From JAOAFX01 sp049700315 (lineage in GTDB: Bacteria > Hydrothermota > Tepidihabitantia > SM23-42 > JAOAFX01): 64,000 nt of DNA. Positions 9,394-16,669 of the stretch are shown one piece after another. Below the pieces are notes generated by a model. That model ran no database searches. It was not told the origin of the DNA and was given only the letters and a program-made list of their open reading frames with translations. Within the stretch, counting starts at the first letter, position 1. Each line of letters opens with the position of its first letter. The stretch lies in NCBI GenBank assembly GCA_049700315.1, contig JBNAVN010000006.1, forward strand, positions 1 to 64,000. The letters run 5' to 3'. Both the position numbers and the translations under genes were made by a program.

Positions 9394-9857
9394 CGGAAAT
9401 GGGCAAAGGCTTTGTTTGCCTCAGCCATTTTGTGGACTTCTTCGCGCTTCTTTATTGCATTGCCTTCGTTTTTGCTTGCAGCAATAATTTCCTGTGCAAG
9501 CCTTTCTTCCATTTCATGCTCGGCCCTTTGTCTTGCTGAATCAATTATCCATTTTATTGCCAGACTCTCTTTGCGATTTGGTCTGACTTCCATTGGTATC
9601 TGATATGTGGCGCCACCAACCCTGCGGGGTCTGACTTCAAGGATCGGTTTAACATTATTCAAAGCCCTTTCAAATACTACCAATCCATCTTCTTTTGTGA
9701 TCTTTTCAATGCGCTCAATAGCACCATAGAATAATTTCTGGGCAATGCTCTTCTTACCATCCCAGGTCAGATTATTAATAAACTTGCTGACAACAATGTT
9801 GTTGAATTTCGGGTCGGGTTGAACCTTTCTTATTGCTGCTCTTCTTCTTCTGCCCAC
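9387..9857 (-). CDS. rpsG: 30S ribosomal protein S7
   Basis: The 156-residue product begins MGRRRRAAIRKVQPDPKFNN and carries the S7 signature region KFINNLTWDGKKSIAQKLF and the conserved VRPRRVGGATYQIPMEVRP. S7 nucleates assembly of the 30S head and contacts the mRNA exit region. Length and end (MAEANKAFAHFRW) are normal for bacterial S7. It follows rpsL by nine bases with its own AGGAGG site, and the next gene starts within its stop codon. Confidence 0.98.
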   Translation of the reverse strand: MGRRRRAAIRKVQPDPKFNNIVVSKFINNLTWDGKKSIAQKLFYGAIERIEKITKEDGLVVFERALNNVKPILEVRPRRVGGATYQIPMEVRPNRKESLAIKWIIDSARQRAEHEMEERLAQEIIAASKNEGNAIKKREEVHKMAEANKAFAHFRW

Positions 9858-9866
9858 TTTACCTCC

Positions 9867-10253
9867 TCAGGATGTTGCTGCTGCTTTTGGACGTTTGGCA
9901 CCATAAAGAGAACGGCTCTTTTTTCTGTCTTCAACACCTGCTGTATCATATTTTCCGCGAATGATATGATAACGGACTCCGGGTAAATCTTTTACCCTGC
10001 CCCCGCGCACCAGAACAATAGAATGCTCCTGCAGGTTATGCCCTTCACCTGGGATATAGGCAGTTACCTCATAGCCATTTGTCATTCTTACCTTACAGAC
10101 TTTTCTCAAGGCAGAATTAGGTTTTTTAGGGGTGGTTGTATAAACCCTGGTACACACACCCCTTTTCTGGGGATTGCCGGTCAATGCCGGTGCCCGACTT
10201 TTCTTTGCAACTTTGCTACGACCAAACTTAACAAGTTGATTTATTGTTGGCAT
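9867..10253 (-). CDS. rpsL: 30S ribosomal protein S12
   Basis: The 128-residue product matches S12 throughout, with TTPKKPNSALRKVCKVR and GGRVKDLPGVRYHIIRG. Lysines at the two positions classically altered in streptomycin resistance (KKPNSA at 43-44 and K88 in RVKDLPG) are the sensitive type. S12 sits at the decoding site. The gene is the first of the operon: a perfect promoter lies just upstream (10304-10277) and an AAGGAGG site precedes the ATG. Downstream comes rpsG but not fusA, which usually follows in the str operon. Confidence 0.98.
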   Translation of the reverse strand: MPTINQLVKFGRSKVAKKSRAPALTGNPQKRGVCTRVYTTTPKKPNSALRKVCKVRMTNGYEVTAYIPGEGHNLQEHSIVLVRGGRVKDLPGVRYHIIRGKYDTAGVEDRKKSRSLYGAKRPKAAATS

Positions 10254-10276
10254 TAGCCTCCTTTCTGCAAACTGTA

Positions 10277-10304
10277 ATTATAACCAAAAAAATCCTATTG
10301 TCAA
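10277..10304 (-). promoter_or_regulatory. promoter of rpsL operon
   Basis: The minus strand has TTGACA (10304-10299), a 16-base spacer and TATAAT (10282-10277), both matching the sigma-70 consensus exactly. A leader with AAGGAGG precedes the ATG at 10253. Confidence 0.85.
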
Positions 10305-10343
10305 CCTGCTCTGTAATTGTCGTGATGTCAGTTTTGCCTTATT

Positions 10344-11324
10344 TTATCTGAAAGTTAATCCTATGATTCCATTATGGGTTTTGTAGTGCGGCACTAAATT
10401 ATAGTCGTAGTGCAGATAGAATATTCCTAACTTAAAAGTAAATCCTGCTATGGCTCGGTAACTGTTCTGGGCGACCAATTCAATATCTACCTCATCCGCG
10501 ACTTTAATATTGGTTCCAGGATTCAGGGTATCGGGAATTTCGTATTCAAAGTCGTATTTGAAATAAACTTTGGTTCCTTCAAAACCAAACCCGATCATTG
10601 GTTCAAATGCAACCAAATTCTTTGAAATGATCATTTGCAGGTTCCAGGTATGGCTGTTTACGATCTGATAACCGGTCGAATCTTCTATACCAAAATCCTG
10701 AATCGCACCACCAATTGCAATATCAACTGGTAGAGGCACCGTTTTCATAAATGGTAGACTGTTCAAATGCTGTTTGAGTCCAAGACCGAGGAAATTTACT
10801 CTTGAGCCTTTGAAAGTAAATGGAACATAGCGGATAATCAATTCTGAACCCATGATGATTCCCACATTTAATTGAGGCATTGCCAGGGGAACACCAGAAA
10901 GATTGAAACCACCAGGAATATACGGTGGTATGCCAACTGCATTTCCTGTAACCGGTACATTGGTCCTGTCTTTTGGTCCAAAAATGGAACTCACGCTATC
11001 CAGGGTTAAAGAATCGTAGTCAAGTTTGTTGTTTGAAAGAGAGCAGGTTAATACCTCAGCATCAAAATATTTGGCGAATTCCGGAACCTGAATATACATT
11101 ACCCGGACACCCAAATCAAACCCCAGGGTTTTATGACTGTGCGCTGAATGGAAAAGACCAGTAGAAATTCCCGTGCCAAAGGATGTAATCAATGGCTGGG
11201 TATAACCTTCAAGCAGATTTTCACTCACCTTTTTTATCTTTTCTGCCAGATGCTCAGTGTTTTCCTGACACATAAGCGGCAAAGAGATGAATAAGATCAA
11301 CAAAATTATTTTTATTGGTTTCAT
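10344..11324 (-). CDS. outer-membrane beta-barrel-like hypothetical protein
   Basis: The 326-residue product has a Sec signal (residues 1-19, MKPIKIILLILFISLPLMC; the Cys could make it a lipoprotein) and ends in a strand pattern GIFYLHYDYNLVPHY and GIIGLTFR with a terminal aromatic, typical of outer-membrane barrels. Alternating amphipathic strands such as LGFDLGVRVMYIQV and KVYFKYDFEYEI recur through the protein. The segment SFGTGISTGLFHSAHSHKTL recalls a DUF found in uncharacterised OMPs of Bacteroidetes-like lineages, but I cannot name it. The ATG lies five bases after the -10 box, implying leaderless translation. Confidence 0.6.
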   Translation of the reverse strand: MKPIKIILLILFISLPLMCQENTEHLAEKIKKVSENLLEGYTQPLITSFGTGISTGLFHSAHSHKTLGFDLGVRVMYIQVPEFAKYFDAEVLTCSLSNNKLDYDSLTLDSVSSIFGPKDRTNVPVTGNAVGIPPYIPGGFNLSGVPLAMPQLNVGIIMGSELIIRYVPFTFKGSRVNFLGLGLKQHLNSLPFMKTVPLPVDIAIGGAIQDFGIEDSTGYQIVNSHTWNLQMIISKNLVAFEPMIGFGFEGTKVYFKYDFEYEIPDTLNPGTNIKVADEVDIELVAQNSYRAIAGFTFKLGIFYLHYDYNLVPHYKTHNGIIGLTFR

Positions 11325-11329
11325 AGTTC

Positions 11330-11357
11330 ATTATATTTATAACTTGCTACTTGTCAA
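11330..11357 (-). promoter_or_regulatory. promoter, leaderless type
   Basis: TTGACA (11357-11352), N16, TATAAT (11335-11330) on the minus strand; the ATG at 11324 begins five bases later, leaving no room for a ribosome binding site. Confidence 0.85.
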
Positions 11358-11406
11358 GGGGTGGTGTGTAATCCAAGTCCCATCTGTGTAATCTTCTTTA
11401 AAAAAG

Positions 11407-11481
11407 CGGGGCCGACGAGACTTGAACTCGCGACCTCCTGCGTGACAGGCAGGCGTTCTAACCATGCTGAACTACGACCCC
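11407..11481 (-). tRNA. tRNA-Asp (anticodon GTC)
   Basis: On the minus strand the seven-base acceptor GGGGTCG pairs with CGGCCCC, the D-arm is GTTCAGCATGGTTAGAAC, the anticodon stem CCTGC/GCAGG encloses a loop with anticodon GTC, and the T-arm contains GTTCAAGTC. The discriminator base is G and the CCA end is not encoded; a T-run follows. Confidence 0.95.
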
Positions 11482-11508
11482 GGAATATAAATTATTGTAT
11501 TATATCAA

Positions 11509-11608
11509 NNNNNNNNNNNNNNNNNNNNNNNNNNNNNNNNNNNNNNNNNNNNNNNNNNNNNNNNNNNNNNNNNNNNNNNNNNNNNNNNNNNNNNNNNNNN
11601 NNNNNNNN
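11509..11608. other. assembly gap of 100 N
   Basis: Exactly 100 undetermined bases, the conventional length for a gap of unknown size. The right edge (11609-11640) has short tandem copies of AATGGTT, a repeat that may explain the break in assembly. Anything between the tRNA and the next gene could be missing here. Confidence 0.97.
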
Positions 11609-11679
11609 AATGGTTAAATGGTTGAATGGTTCAACAATGTGAGCGTAACAAATCAAAATCATTGAACAATGTGCTGTGC

Positions 11680-13170
11680 CTAATATACAAATGAACTGCC
11701 ACCGATGAATTCTCTCAGGATTGAATTGGATGGTACATCCCTTTCATTTATATCGTGAAAGATTGCAAAATAATCCAGCAATCTGCGTGCCTCATAATAA
11801 AAAGGGTCATTCTTTCCTACCTTTTTGAGGAGTGGTACACAATATTTCTTCAAAACTGCAGATTCATAAATAAGTGCGGAATTAAACATTTCATCTGCTT
11901 CTTCCTGAAACGGATAGATATTCTGTTCTTCACCAGTTCTCACCCTTCCCCATTGTGTCAATACACCCTGGACTGTATAACCACGATAGTGCGTATCCCG
12001 GACAATTCTTCTCATCATTCTTGTGTCAGTCGTTGATATACGGTTATGGTCATCAATATTCAACTGTGTCAGGGCACTGATATAGATTTTGAATTTAATA
12101 TTTTTGGAAATGAGTGGGGTCAATTCTTCATTAAGACAATGTATACCTTCTACCATAACAATCCCATTTTCGGGCAGTTCAACCAGTTTTCCTTTTTCCC
12201 TTCTTCCTTTTATAAAATTGAATTTTGGGAACATTACCTTTTCACCCTTTATTATAGCAAGGAGATGCTTATTTAAAAGTGGTATATCTACTGCCCTGAT
12301 TGATTCAAAATCCAGTCTGCCAAATTTATCTTTTGGTGTCTTACTATGGGGAAGGAAATAATCATCAGTTGAGATCAAAATCGGTCTGTATCCATTGACC
12401 ATTAATTGCACTGAAAGCCGTTTTGTGAAAGTCGTCTTACCTGAACTGCTTGGACCTGCAATAAGAATTACGCGTTTTTTTTCTGAAGTTATTCTGTCTG
12501 CGATATATACAATTTTTTTCTCGTGAAGTGCTTCACTGACCCGGATAATATCTGAACCCTGACCATTTTTGATTGCCTGATTCAAATCTGCAACATCGGT
12601 GATTCCGAGAATTTGAACCCAATTCAAATATTCATTGAAAATTCTTGCTAATTTTGGCTGGGAAATGTATGGCGGTAGGGAATCAAGATTATTCCAGTTA
12701 GGAAAGACAATAATAAATCCCGGCGGAAAGTTTGTCAGATAGAATTTATCGACCATCTTGGTTCTTTCAAATGGTGGATTCGGATACATATCAAAAAATT
12801 TATCAAGTTTATAAATAGGAACTTTATCTATGTTTATGTTTTTTAGCAATTTCACCTTATCTTTTTGTTTGCAATGTTCAAAGATTTTAATTGCCTTTGT
12901 TCTTGGTAAGACCTTTCTTATGATGGGCAAGTCAGCCCTTATGATTTCCCGCATTTTGAGGTCAATTGCCATCAGGTCTTTATCTATCAGTTTTCTATTG
13001 AGTAGACAATAAAATCCCCGGCTTATTGAGTGTTCAATTCGTAAGGAAGTCTCTGGGAACAATTTTTTGACTGCAGCATAAAGAATAAAAGACAATGTTG
13101 CTTGGTAACTTCGCCATTGATTCAAACAATTTATCTCTTCAATACATTTCTTTTGATTTTCCATATTCAT
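11680..13170 (-). CDS. uridine kinase-like nucleoside kinase with ThrRS-type accessory domain
   Basis: Residues 30-100 match the second-additional (editing-related) domain of threonyl-tRNA synthetase (RIEHSISRGFYCLL), and residues 233-440 are a uridine/phosphoribulokinase-type P-loop kinase with Walker A GPSSSGKTT (239-247), STDDYFLPHSKTPKD and the Walker-B-like VEGIHCLNEELTP. Family members usually begin with a TGS domain; here the 496-residue protein starts directly in the accessory domain, so the TGS part seems lost. The likely reaction is phosphorylation of a nucleoside such as uridine using NTP. The ATG overlaps the upstream yggS stop by four bases, so the two are co-translated. Confidence 0.8.
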   Translation of the reverse strand: MNMENQKKCIEEINCLNQWRSYQATLSFILYAAVKKLFPETSLRIEHSISRGFYCLLNRKLIDKDLMAIDLKMREIIRADLPIIRKVLPRTKAIKIFEHCKQKDKVKLLKNINIDKVPIYKLDKFFDMYPNPPFERTKMVDKFYLTNFPPGFIIVFPNWNNLDSLPPYISQPKLARIFNEYLNWVQILGITDVADLNQAIKNGQGSDIIRVSEALHEKKIVYIADRITSEKKRVILIAGPSSSGKTTFTKRLSVQLMVNGYRPILISTDDYFLPHSKTPKDKFGRLDFESIRAVDIPLLNKHLLAIIKGEKVMFPKFNFIKGRREKGKLVELPENGIVMVEGIHCLNEELTPLISKNIKFKIYISALTQLNIDDHNRISTTDTRMMRRIVRDTHYRGYTVQGVLTQWGRVRTGEEQNIYPFQEEADEMFNSALIYESAVLKKYCVPLLKKVGKNDPFYYEARRLLDYFAIFHDINERDVPSNSILREFIGGSSFVY

Positions 13171-13844
13171 CCCCTTGATCCAAATATCGCAGTGCCAATG
13201 CGAATCATATTTGAACCTTCTTCAATTGCGACCTCAAAATCTGCTGTCATTCCCATTGACAAAATTGGAAATTCATGGTCAAATGCCTGTGCTAACTCAT
13301 CGCGCAAATCATGTAATAATCTAAAAGAATTCCTTGATGCTTCAGGGTTTGTGATTGCCCAGCCCGGACCAATGGTCATCAATCCCTGGATTCTGATCTT
13401 TTCAAAATTTTTCAATGACTCATAAAAAGCAAACAAATCATCAGGCTTTATCCCGAACTTTGTTGGTTCCTGGGAAGTGTTTACTTCAATCAGACAATCA
13501 ATAGTGCTTGTTGCCCGCTTATTAATTTCTTCGGCAAGTTTTATTGAATCAAGACTGTGAATTAAACTGAATATCTTCAATGCATCCTTTACTTTATTTG
13601 TTTGAAGATGACCTACCAGATGCCATTTTACACGATTGCCAATGATTGCAAATTTCTCCTTTGCTTCCTGAACCCGGTTTTCACCAATGATTTCAATCCC
13701 GCAATCAATCGCCTGGAGAATTATTTCTGGTGGCACTGTCTTTGTGACCGCGACGATTGTAATCTCTTCAGGATCCCGATTTACCTTTGATGCTGCCTTA
13801 GATATTCTTTCTTTTACTTGAAGGATATTATCCTTAATGTTCAT
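13167..13844 (-). CDS. YggS/PROSC-type pyridoxal phosphate homeostasis protein
   Basis: The 225-residue protein fits the single-domain TIM-barrel PLP-binding family: VAVTKTVPPE with Lys35 as the PLP lysine, IGENRVQEAKEKF, WHLVGHLQTNKVKDAL, LIEVNTSQEPTKFGI, GLMTIGPG, and the C-terminal LSMGMTADFEVAIEEGSNMIRIG that binds the phosphate. Members carry PLP and keep its free level and amino-acid pools in balance rather than acting as classic enzymes. Its start is leaderless-type, five bases after a perfect -10 box, and it overlaps the kinase gene by four bases. Confidence 0.93.
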   Translation of the reverse strand: MNIKDNILQVKERISKAASKVNRDPEEITIVAVTKTVPPEIILQAIDCGIEIIGENRVQEAKEKFAIIGNRVKWHLVGHLQTNKVKDALKIFSLIHSLDSIKLAEEINKRATSTIDCLIEVNTSQEPTKFGIKPDDLFAFYESLKNFEKIRIQGLMTIGPGWAITNPEASRNSFRLLHDLRDELAQAFDHEFPILSMGMTADFEVAIEEGSNMIRIGTAIFGSRG

Positions 13845-13849
13845 AATGA

Positions 13850-13877
13850 ATTATACAGAAACGAAAAACAATGTCAA
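13850..13877 (-). promoter_or_regulatory. promoter of yggS-like gene, leaderless type
   Basis: TTGACA (13877-13872), N16, TATAAT (13855-13850) on the minus strand, with the ATG at 13844 five bases downstream. Confidence 0.85.
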
Positions 13878-13921
13878 TAAATGCATAATAAGAATCGCGG
13901 TTGGAATTTAATATTAAAATC

Positions 13922-13949
13922 TTGACTTCTGCAATTTAATAGATATAAT
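13922..13949 (+). promoter_or_regulatory. promoter of PEGA-domain gene, leaderless type
   Basis: TTGACT (13922-13927), N16, TATAAT (13944-13949); the ATG at 13955 begins five bases later. It lies divergently next to the yggS-like promoter. Confidence 0.83.
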
Positions 13950-13954
13950 ATTTT

Positions 13955-14365
13955 ATGTTGATAATATTGATATTCCTACAACTAAATTCCGGCTATTTGA
14001 CCGTCCGGGCAGAAAAGGATGGACTGCCGGTATTTGTTGACGATGATTTTATCGGCAATACACCGGTCATTAAATATCCGCTCAAGCCTGATGAGTATGA
14101 TGTTGGATTTTTCCCTCAGGATTCTATTGAGACTGCTTCCTATCAATTCAAAAATGGTGATATTGGTGCACTATGGAGGATTGCGAAATATGGTGAAGGG
14201 ATTGTAAAGGTTAAGATAGAATCAAATAAAGAGACAATCGTTGAATTAAGTTATAATGCGGTCCGTTCTGCACCGGGCAAAGCAAAGGCAAAGGTATTCA
14301 GTTGCCTTGGTGGTTTTTTCATCTTGGGTATCCTCGCCACACTCGGATTTCAGGCAATCTTTTAG
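13955..14365 (+). CDS. PEGA-domain membrane protein
   Basis: The 136-residue protein starts with a short hydrophobic signal (1-12), then a PEGA-type beta domain: YLTVRAEKDGLPVFVDDDFIGNTPV followed by LKPDEYDVGFFP, the usual glycine-threonine-proline turn and repeat end. The C-terminus has a single membrane helix (about 116-134, LGGFFILGILATLGFQAIF), so the domain is probably displayed on the periplasmic side. PEGA domains occur in surface and S-layer-associated proteins; a specific role cannot be given. No Shine-Dalgarno sequence is present because the transcript should start at the ATG. Confidence 0.72.
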   Translation: MLIILIFLQLNSGYLTVRAEKDGLPVFVDDDFIGNTPVIKYPLKPDEYDVGFFPQDSIETASYQFKNGDIGALWRIAKYGEGIVKVKIESNKETIVELSYNAVRSAPGKAKAKVFSCLGGFFILGILATLGFQAIF

Positions 14366-14396
14366 CACCCTCTGCGATGCTTCTGCGGTCTCTGCG

Positions 14397-15173
14397 TTAA
14401 TCTAATTTCACAAATATATCAATCAGATTTCCCTCCCTATCAAATATCCTGTGTTCATTCTTGTAAATTGCTTCGCTCTTTCCATCATCATACACTTTTA
14501 AATCAATCTTTCCGCGCTTGCACGAAAAACAAATTGGAAATAAATACTCCCAATTCTTGCTGGTCTTTAAATCAATAAAATAAAGATAATCCCACAATTT
14601 GTAATTATATGGCTTTTTGGCATGAAAGAGAATATATCTTCCATCTGGAGAGATCTCATAGTTCACAATACTTGTCCATTGTGTTAGATCAACCGTGCTC
14701 CTGGTTCCATCTTTGAGTATTATCATCTCAGGATTCACATTACTTCTTGAATTAACAAATAATATTATCCTGTCACCATATATTCTACTCAATTCAAACG
14801 AAAACTTTCGTGCACCACCCTGTGTTCTTGACCAGATTTTATTTCGCCTGGCATCATAAAGTGTCAATTGGGTGAATGTGCTGTCCTGGTTTGGAAAGTA
14901 TTCTTCTTCGTAAATAAAAAATCTTCTGTTATCCTGCGAAACCTTTGCTTTTTCTATGTGGTATCCACCAGTTTCCAATTTTTCATTATTATTTAGTATC
15001 CACTCATAAACAAGGCTATCATCCTGCGAAAACTTCAGTGTATCACCAGATTGAAAAATTAGGGCACCAGCAAATCCCAAATTCCAATCCGCCACACAGA
15101 CTGGCGGACCAAATCCCAAACAAATTCCAACAATTAAATAAACTTCTATACTACTTTTTTTGAATCTAATCAT
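14397..15173 (-). CDS. secreted hypothetical protein, partial propeller-like
   Basis: The 258-residue product has an N-terminal hydrophobic segment (residues 9-28) with a Cys that is not in a good lipobox. The body shows WD40/TolB-like strand pairs, for example KVSQDNRRFFIYEEEYF, YEISPDGRYILFHAKKP and YLYFIDLKTSKNWEYLF, where SPDGRYI is the common blade turn. That is too few repeats for a full propeller to be certain. It is transcribed in the same direction as the lipoprotein gene 65 bases upstream and may be its operon partner. Function unknown. Confidence 0.5.
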   Translation of the reverse strand: MIRFKKSSIEVYLIVGICLGFGPPVCVADWNLGFAGALIFQSGDTLKFSQDDSLVYEWILNNNEKLETGGYHIEKAKVSQDNRRFFIYEEEYFPNQDSTFTQLTLYDARRNKIWSRTQGGARKFSFELSRIYGDRIILFVNSRSNVNPEMIILKDGTRSTVDLTQWTSIVNYEISPDGRYILFHAKKPYNYKLWDYLYFIDLKTSKNWEYLFPICFSCKRGKIDLKVYDDGKSEAIYKNEHRIFDREGNLIDIFVKLD

Positions 15174-15238
15174 ATTTCATATTATGCTGAATTTATTTCA
15201 GTATCCCTTTATTATCTACCGACTACTGACTTACTGAT

Positions 15239-16180
15239 TTACTGACTACTCTTCTGGGGTGCGGTCAGCGTAAACTTCGCATCTAAATATGCACCATCTG
15301 TATCTGTTGCCCGGACCGATACCTCAAAATTTGTTGCTTCTGCAACTTTTCCATAGATAATGCCTTTCTTCTTATCTATGAATATACCATACGGTGCATC
15401 CAATAGTGCAAAGGTTATTTCATCGCCATCTGGATCAACGATAGGCAGTTGATAATAAATACTTTCGGGTTTATATGGTATGGAATCTAATCCTTCTTTC
15501 AAAACCGGCGGTGAGTTTGCGATTTCAATATTAAGAACATACGGATTGGAAACAGTATCTTTATCAAAAGCGTATAATTCAGCAGTCAGGATGTCGCCTT
15601 TTTTTAATTTAAAATTCTTGATTTTTATTGATGTTGATGAATCTGCCATTCTTTTACTATTATTAAGTGTCCAGTAACATACCCATCTTAATGAGTCTCC
15701 GTCAGGGTCAAAGCCATCACCAATCACTGAAATTGAATCAGTGGATGTGAGAATGCTGTCCTGTGAAATTCTTGCTGAACGTATTTGCGGTGGTGCATTG
15801 GCAACAACAACGGTATCTGTTAGCACTCTTGTCCCTTCTAATTTTCCATCATCTGGCGTTACTTCTGCATATATTTTGTCACCTCTCTTGGCATCTTCAA
15901 CATAAAATTCAATGCCCTCGCCGGTTTTGACATCATTTTTGAACCAGTTGACAGTAAAATTTATGTCGTCACCTTCTTTATCTTCAGCAGTGATGCGCAG
16001 AATGATTCTTGAACCTAATGTCGGGTTGGTTGGGAGAATTGTTATTTGTTTGATCATTGGGGCCGTGTTGGTCCTGGGTTGTTCTTCCTTTTTCCCACCA
16101 CCGCAGACAATCATAGTTAATAGAACCAACAAACCCGGAAAATATCTATTCCATTTATTTATTTTCAATTGGACCTCCAT
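15239..16180 (-). CDS. lipoprotein with Ig/cadherin-like repeats
   Basis: The protein has a lipoprotein signal ending LLVLLTMIVC, then two to three Ig-like domains with the N-x-APP or NSPPV linkers seen between such domains (NTAPMIKQITILPTNPT, NAPPQIRSARI, NSPPVLKEGLD) and DPDGDEITFAL/DKEGDDINFTV calcium-type turns. The last domain resembles a putative-Ig (He_PIG) module, IYYQLPIVDPDGD. Start choice is uncertain: the ATG at 16180 overlaps GGAGG, which is better placed to serve a TTG at 16168 (five bases spacing). A promoter lies at 16220-16193. Likely an outer-membrane-anchored adhesion or structural protein near the pilus operon. Confidence 0.72.
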   Translation of the reverse strand: MEVQLKINKWNRYFPGLLVLLTMIVCGGGKKEEQPRTNTAPMIKQITILPTNPTLGSRIILRITAEDKEGDDINFTVNWFKNDVKTGEGIEFYVEDAKRGDKIYAEVTPDDGKLEGTRVLTDTVVVANAPPQIRSARISQDSILTSTDSISVIGDGFDPDGDSLRWVCYWTLNNSKRMADSSTSIKIKNFKLKKGDILTAELYAFDKDTVSNPYVLNIEIANSPPVLKEGLDSIPYKPESIYYQLPIVDPDGDEITFALLDAPYGIFIDKKKGIIYGKVAEATNFEVSVRATDTDGAYLDAKFTLTAPQKSSQ

Positions 16181-16192
16181 TGCTCATTGGAT

Positions 16193-16220
16193 ATTGTAAT
16201 CAGAATTCTTCGAAAGTCAA
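16193..16220 (-). promoter_or_regulatory. promoter of Ig-like lipoprotein gene
   Basis: TTGACT (16220-16215), N16, TACAAT (16198-16193) on the minus strand. An ATG at 16187 sits five bases after the -10 box and opens a ten-codon reading frame that overlaps the lipoprotein start. Confidence 0.7.
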
Positions 16221-16274
16221 GGCCGGGGTCAGATCTTGTTCTCGTTTATCAAGACTCAAGAGCTGGCCCCGGTG
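16221..16274. repeat. imperfect inverted repeat with 18-base arms
   Basis: The arm at 16221-16238 (GGCCGGGGTCAGATCTTG) is matched by the reverse complement of 16257-16274 with only a few mismatches, separated by 18 bases. It lies between the pilus operon end and the lipoprotein promoter. There is no T-run, so it is not a standard terminator; it may be a REP-like or mobile-element trace. Confidence 0.6.
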
Positions 16275-16285
16275 TAGGATGAAAT

Positions 16286-16657
16286 CTATTCTGTTATTGT
16301 ATCATCTCCTATTATGTAACCATCACTTGTATACTGGAGTTGTTTGAGCAACTTAATGGATTTTATGTAACGATACTTTCCTTTGCCAAAGAAACTGATT
16401 TCTACCTTGCAGGGTGGTTTTAGATTCTTAAATTCAATCGTTGTGCCAGATTTATCAGTTATTATTGTCCTGTTGGGGACAATCCGCATCCAGGCTTCTT
16501 CATAATTTATAGAATCACCCTTTATCTCAAGGATTGTTCCAGTATCCGAAGGCACCATCCAGTCAGCATTTTCCTCAAGGTATTGAAATTTATCAGTTCC
16601 TTGCTGTGCAATCAAAATTATAGGGATTACAACCAAAATTAGTTTTATCAATTTCAT
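16286..16657 (-). CDS. small secreted hypothetical protein of the pilus operon
   Basis: The 123-residue product has a signal peptide (residues 1-18, ending LIAQQ). The rest is a small beta-rich domain with a GTILEIKGDSINYEEAW start and KVEISFFGKGKYRYIKSIKLL end. The gene begins 12 bases after pilY1 with its own AGGAGG site, so it is probably the last gene of the pilin operon. I do not recognise a family. Confidence 0.6.
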   Translation of the reverse strand: MKLIKLILVVIPIILIAQQGTDKFQYLEENADWMVPSDTGTILEIKGDSINYEEAWMRIVPNRTIITDKSGTTIEFKNLKPPCKVEISFFGKGKYRYIKSIKLLKQLQYTSDGYIIGDDTITE

Positions 16658-16669
16658 TTTGGCCTCCTA

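Noticed and set aside
11609..11640. AATGGTT tandem repeat as a functional site
   Set aside because: It abuts the 100-N gap and may be an assembly edge artefact.
14366..14396. CTCTGCG repeats after the PEGA gene as an attachment site
   Set aside because: Too short, with no integrase or second copy nearby.
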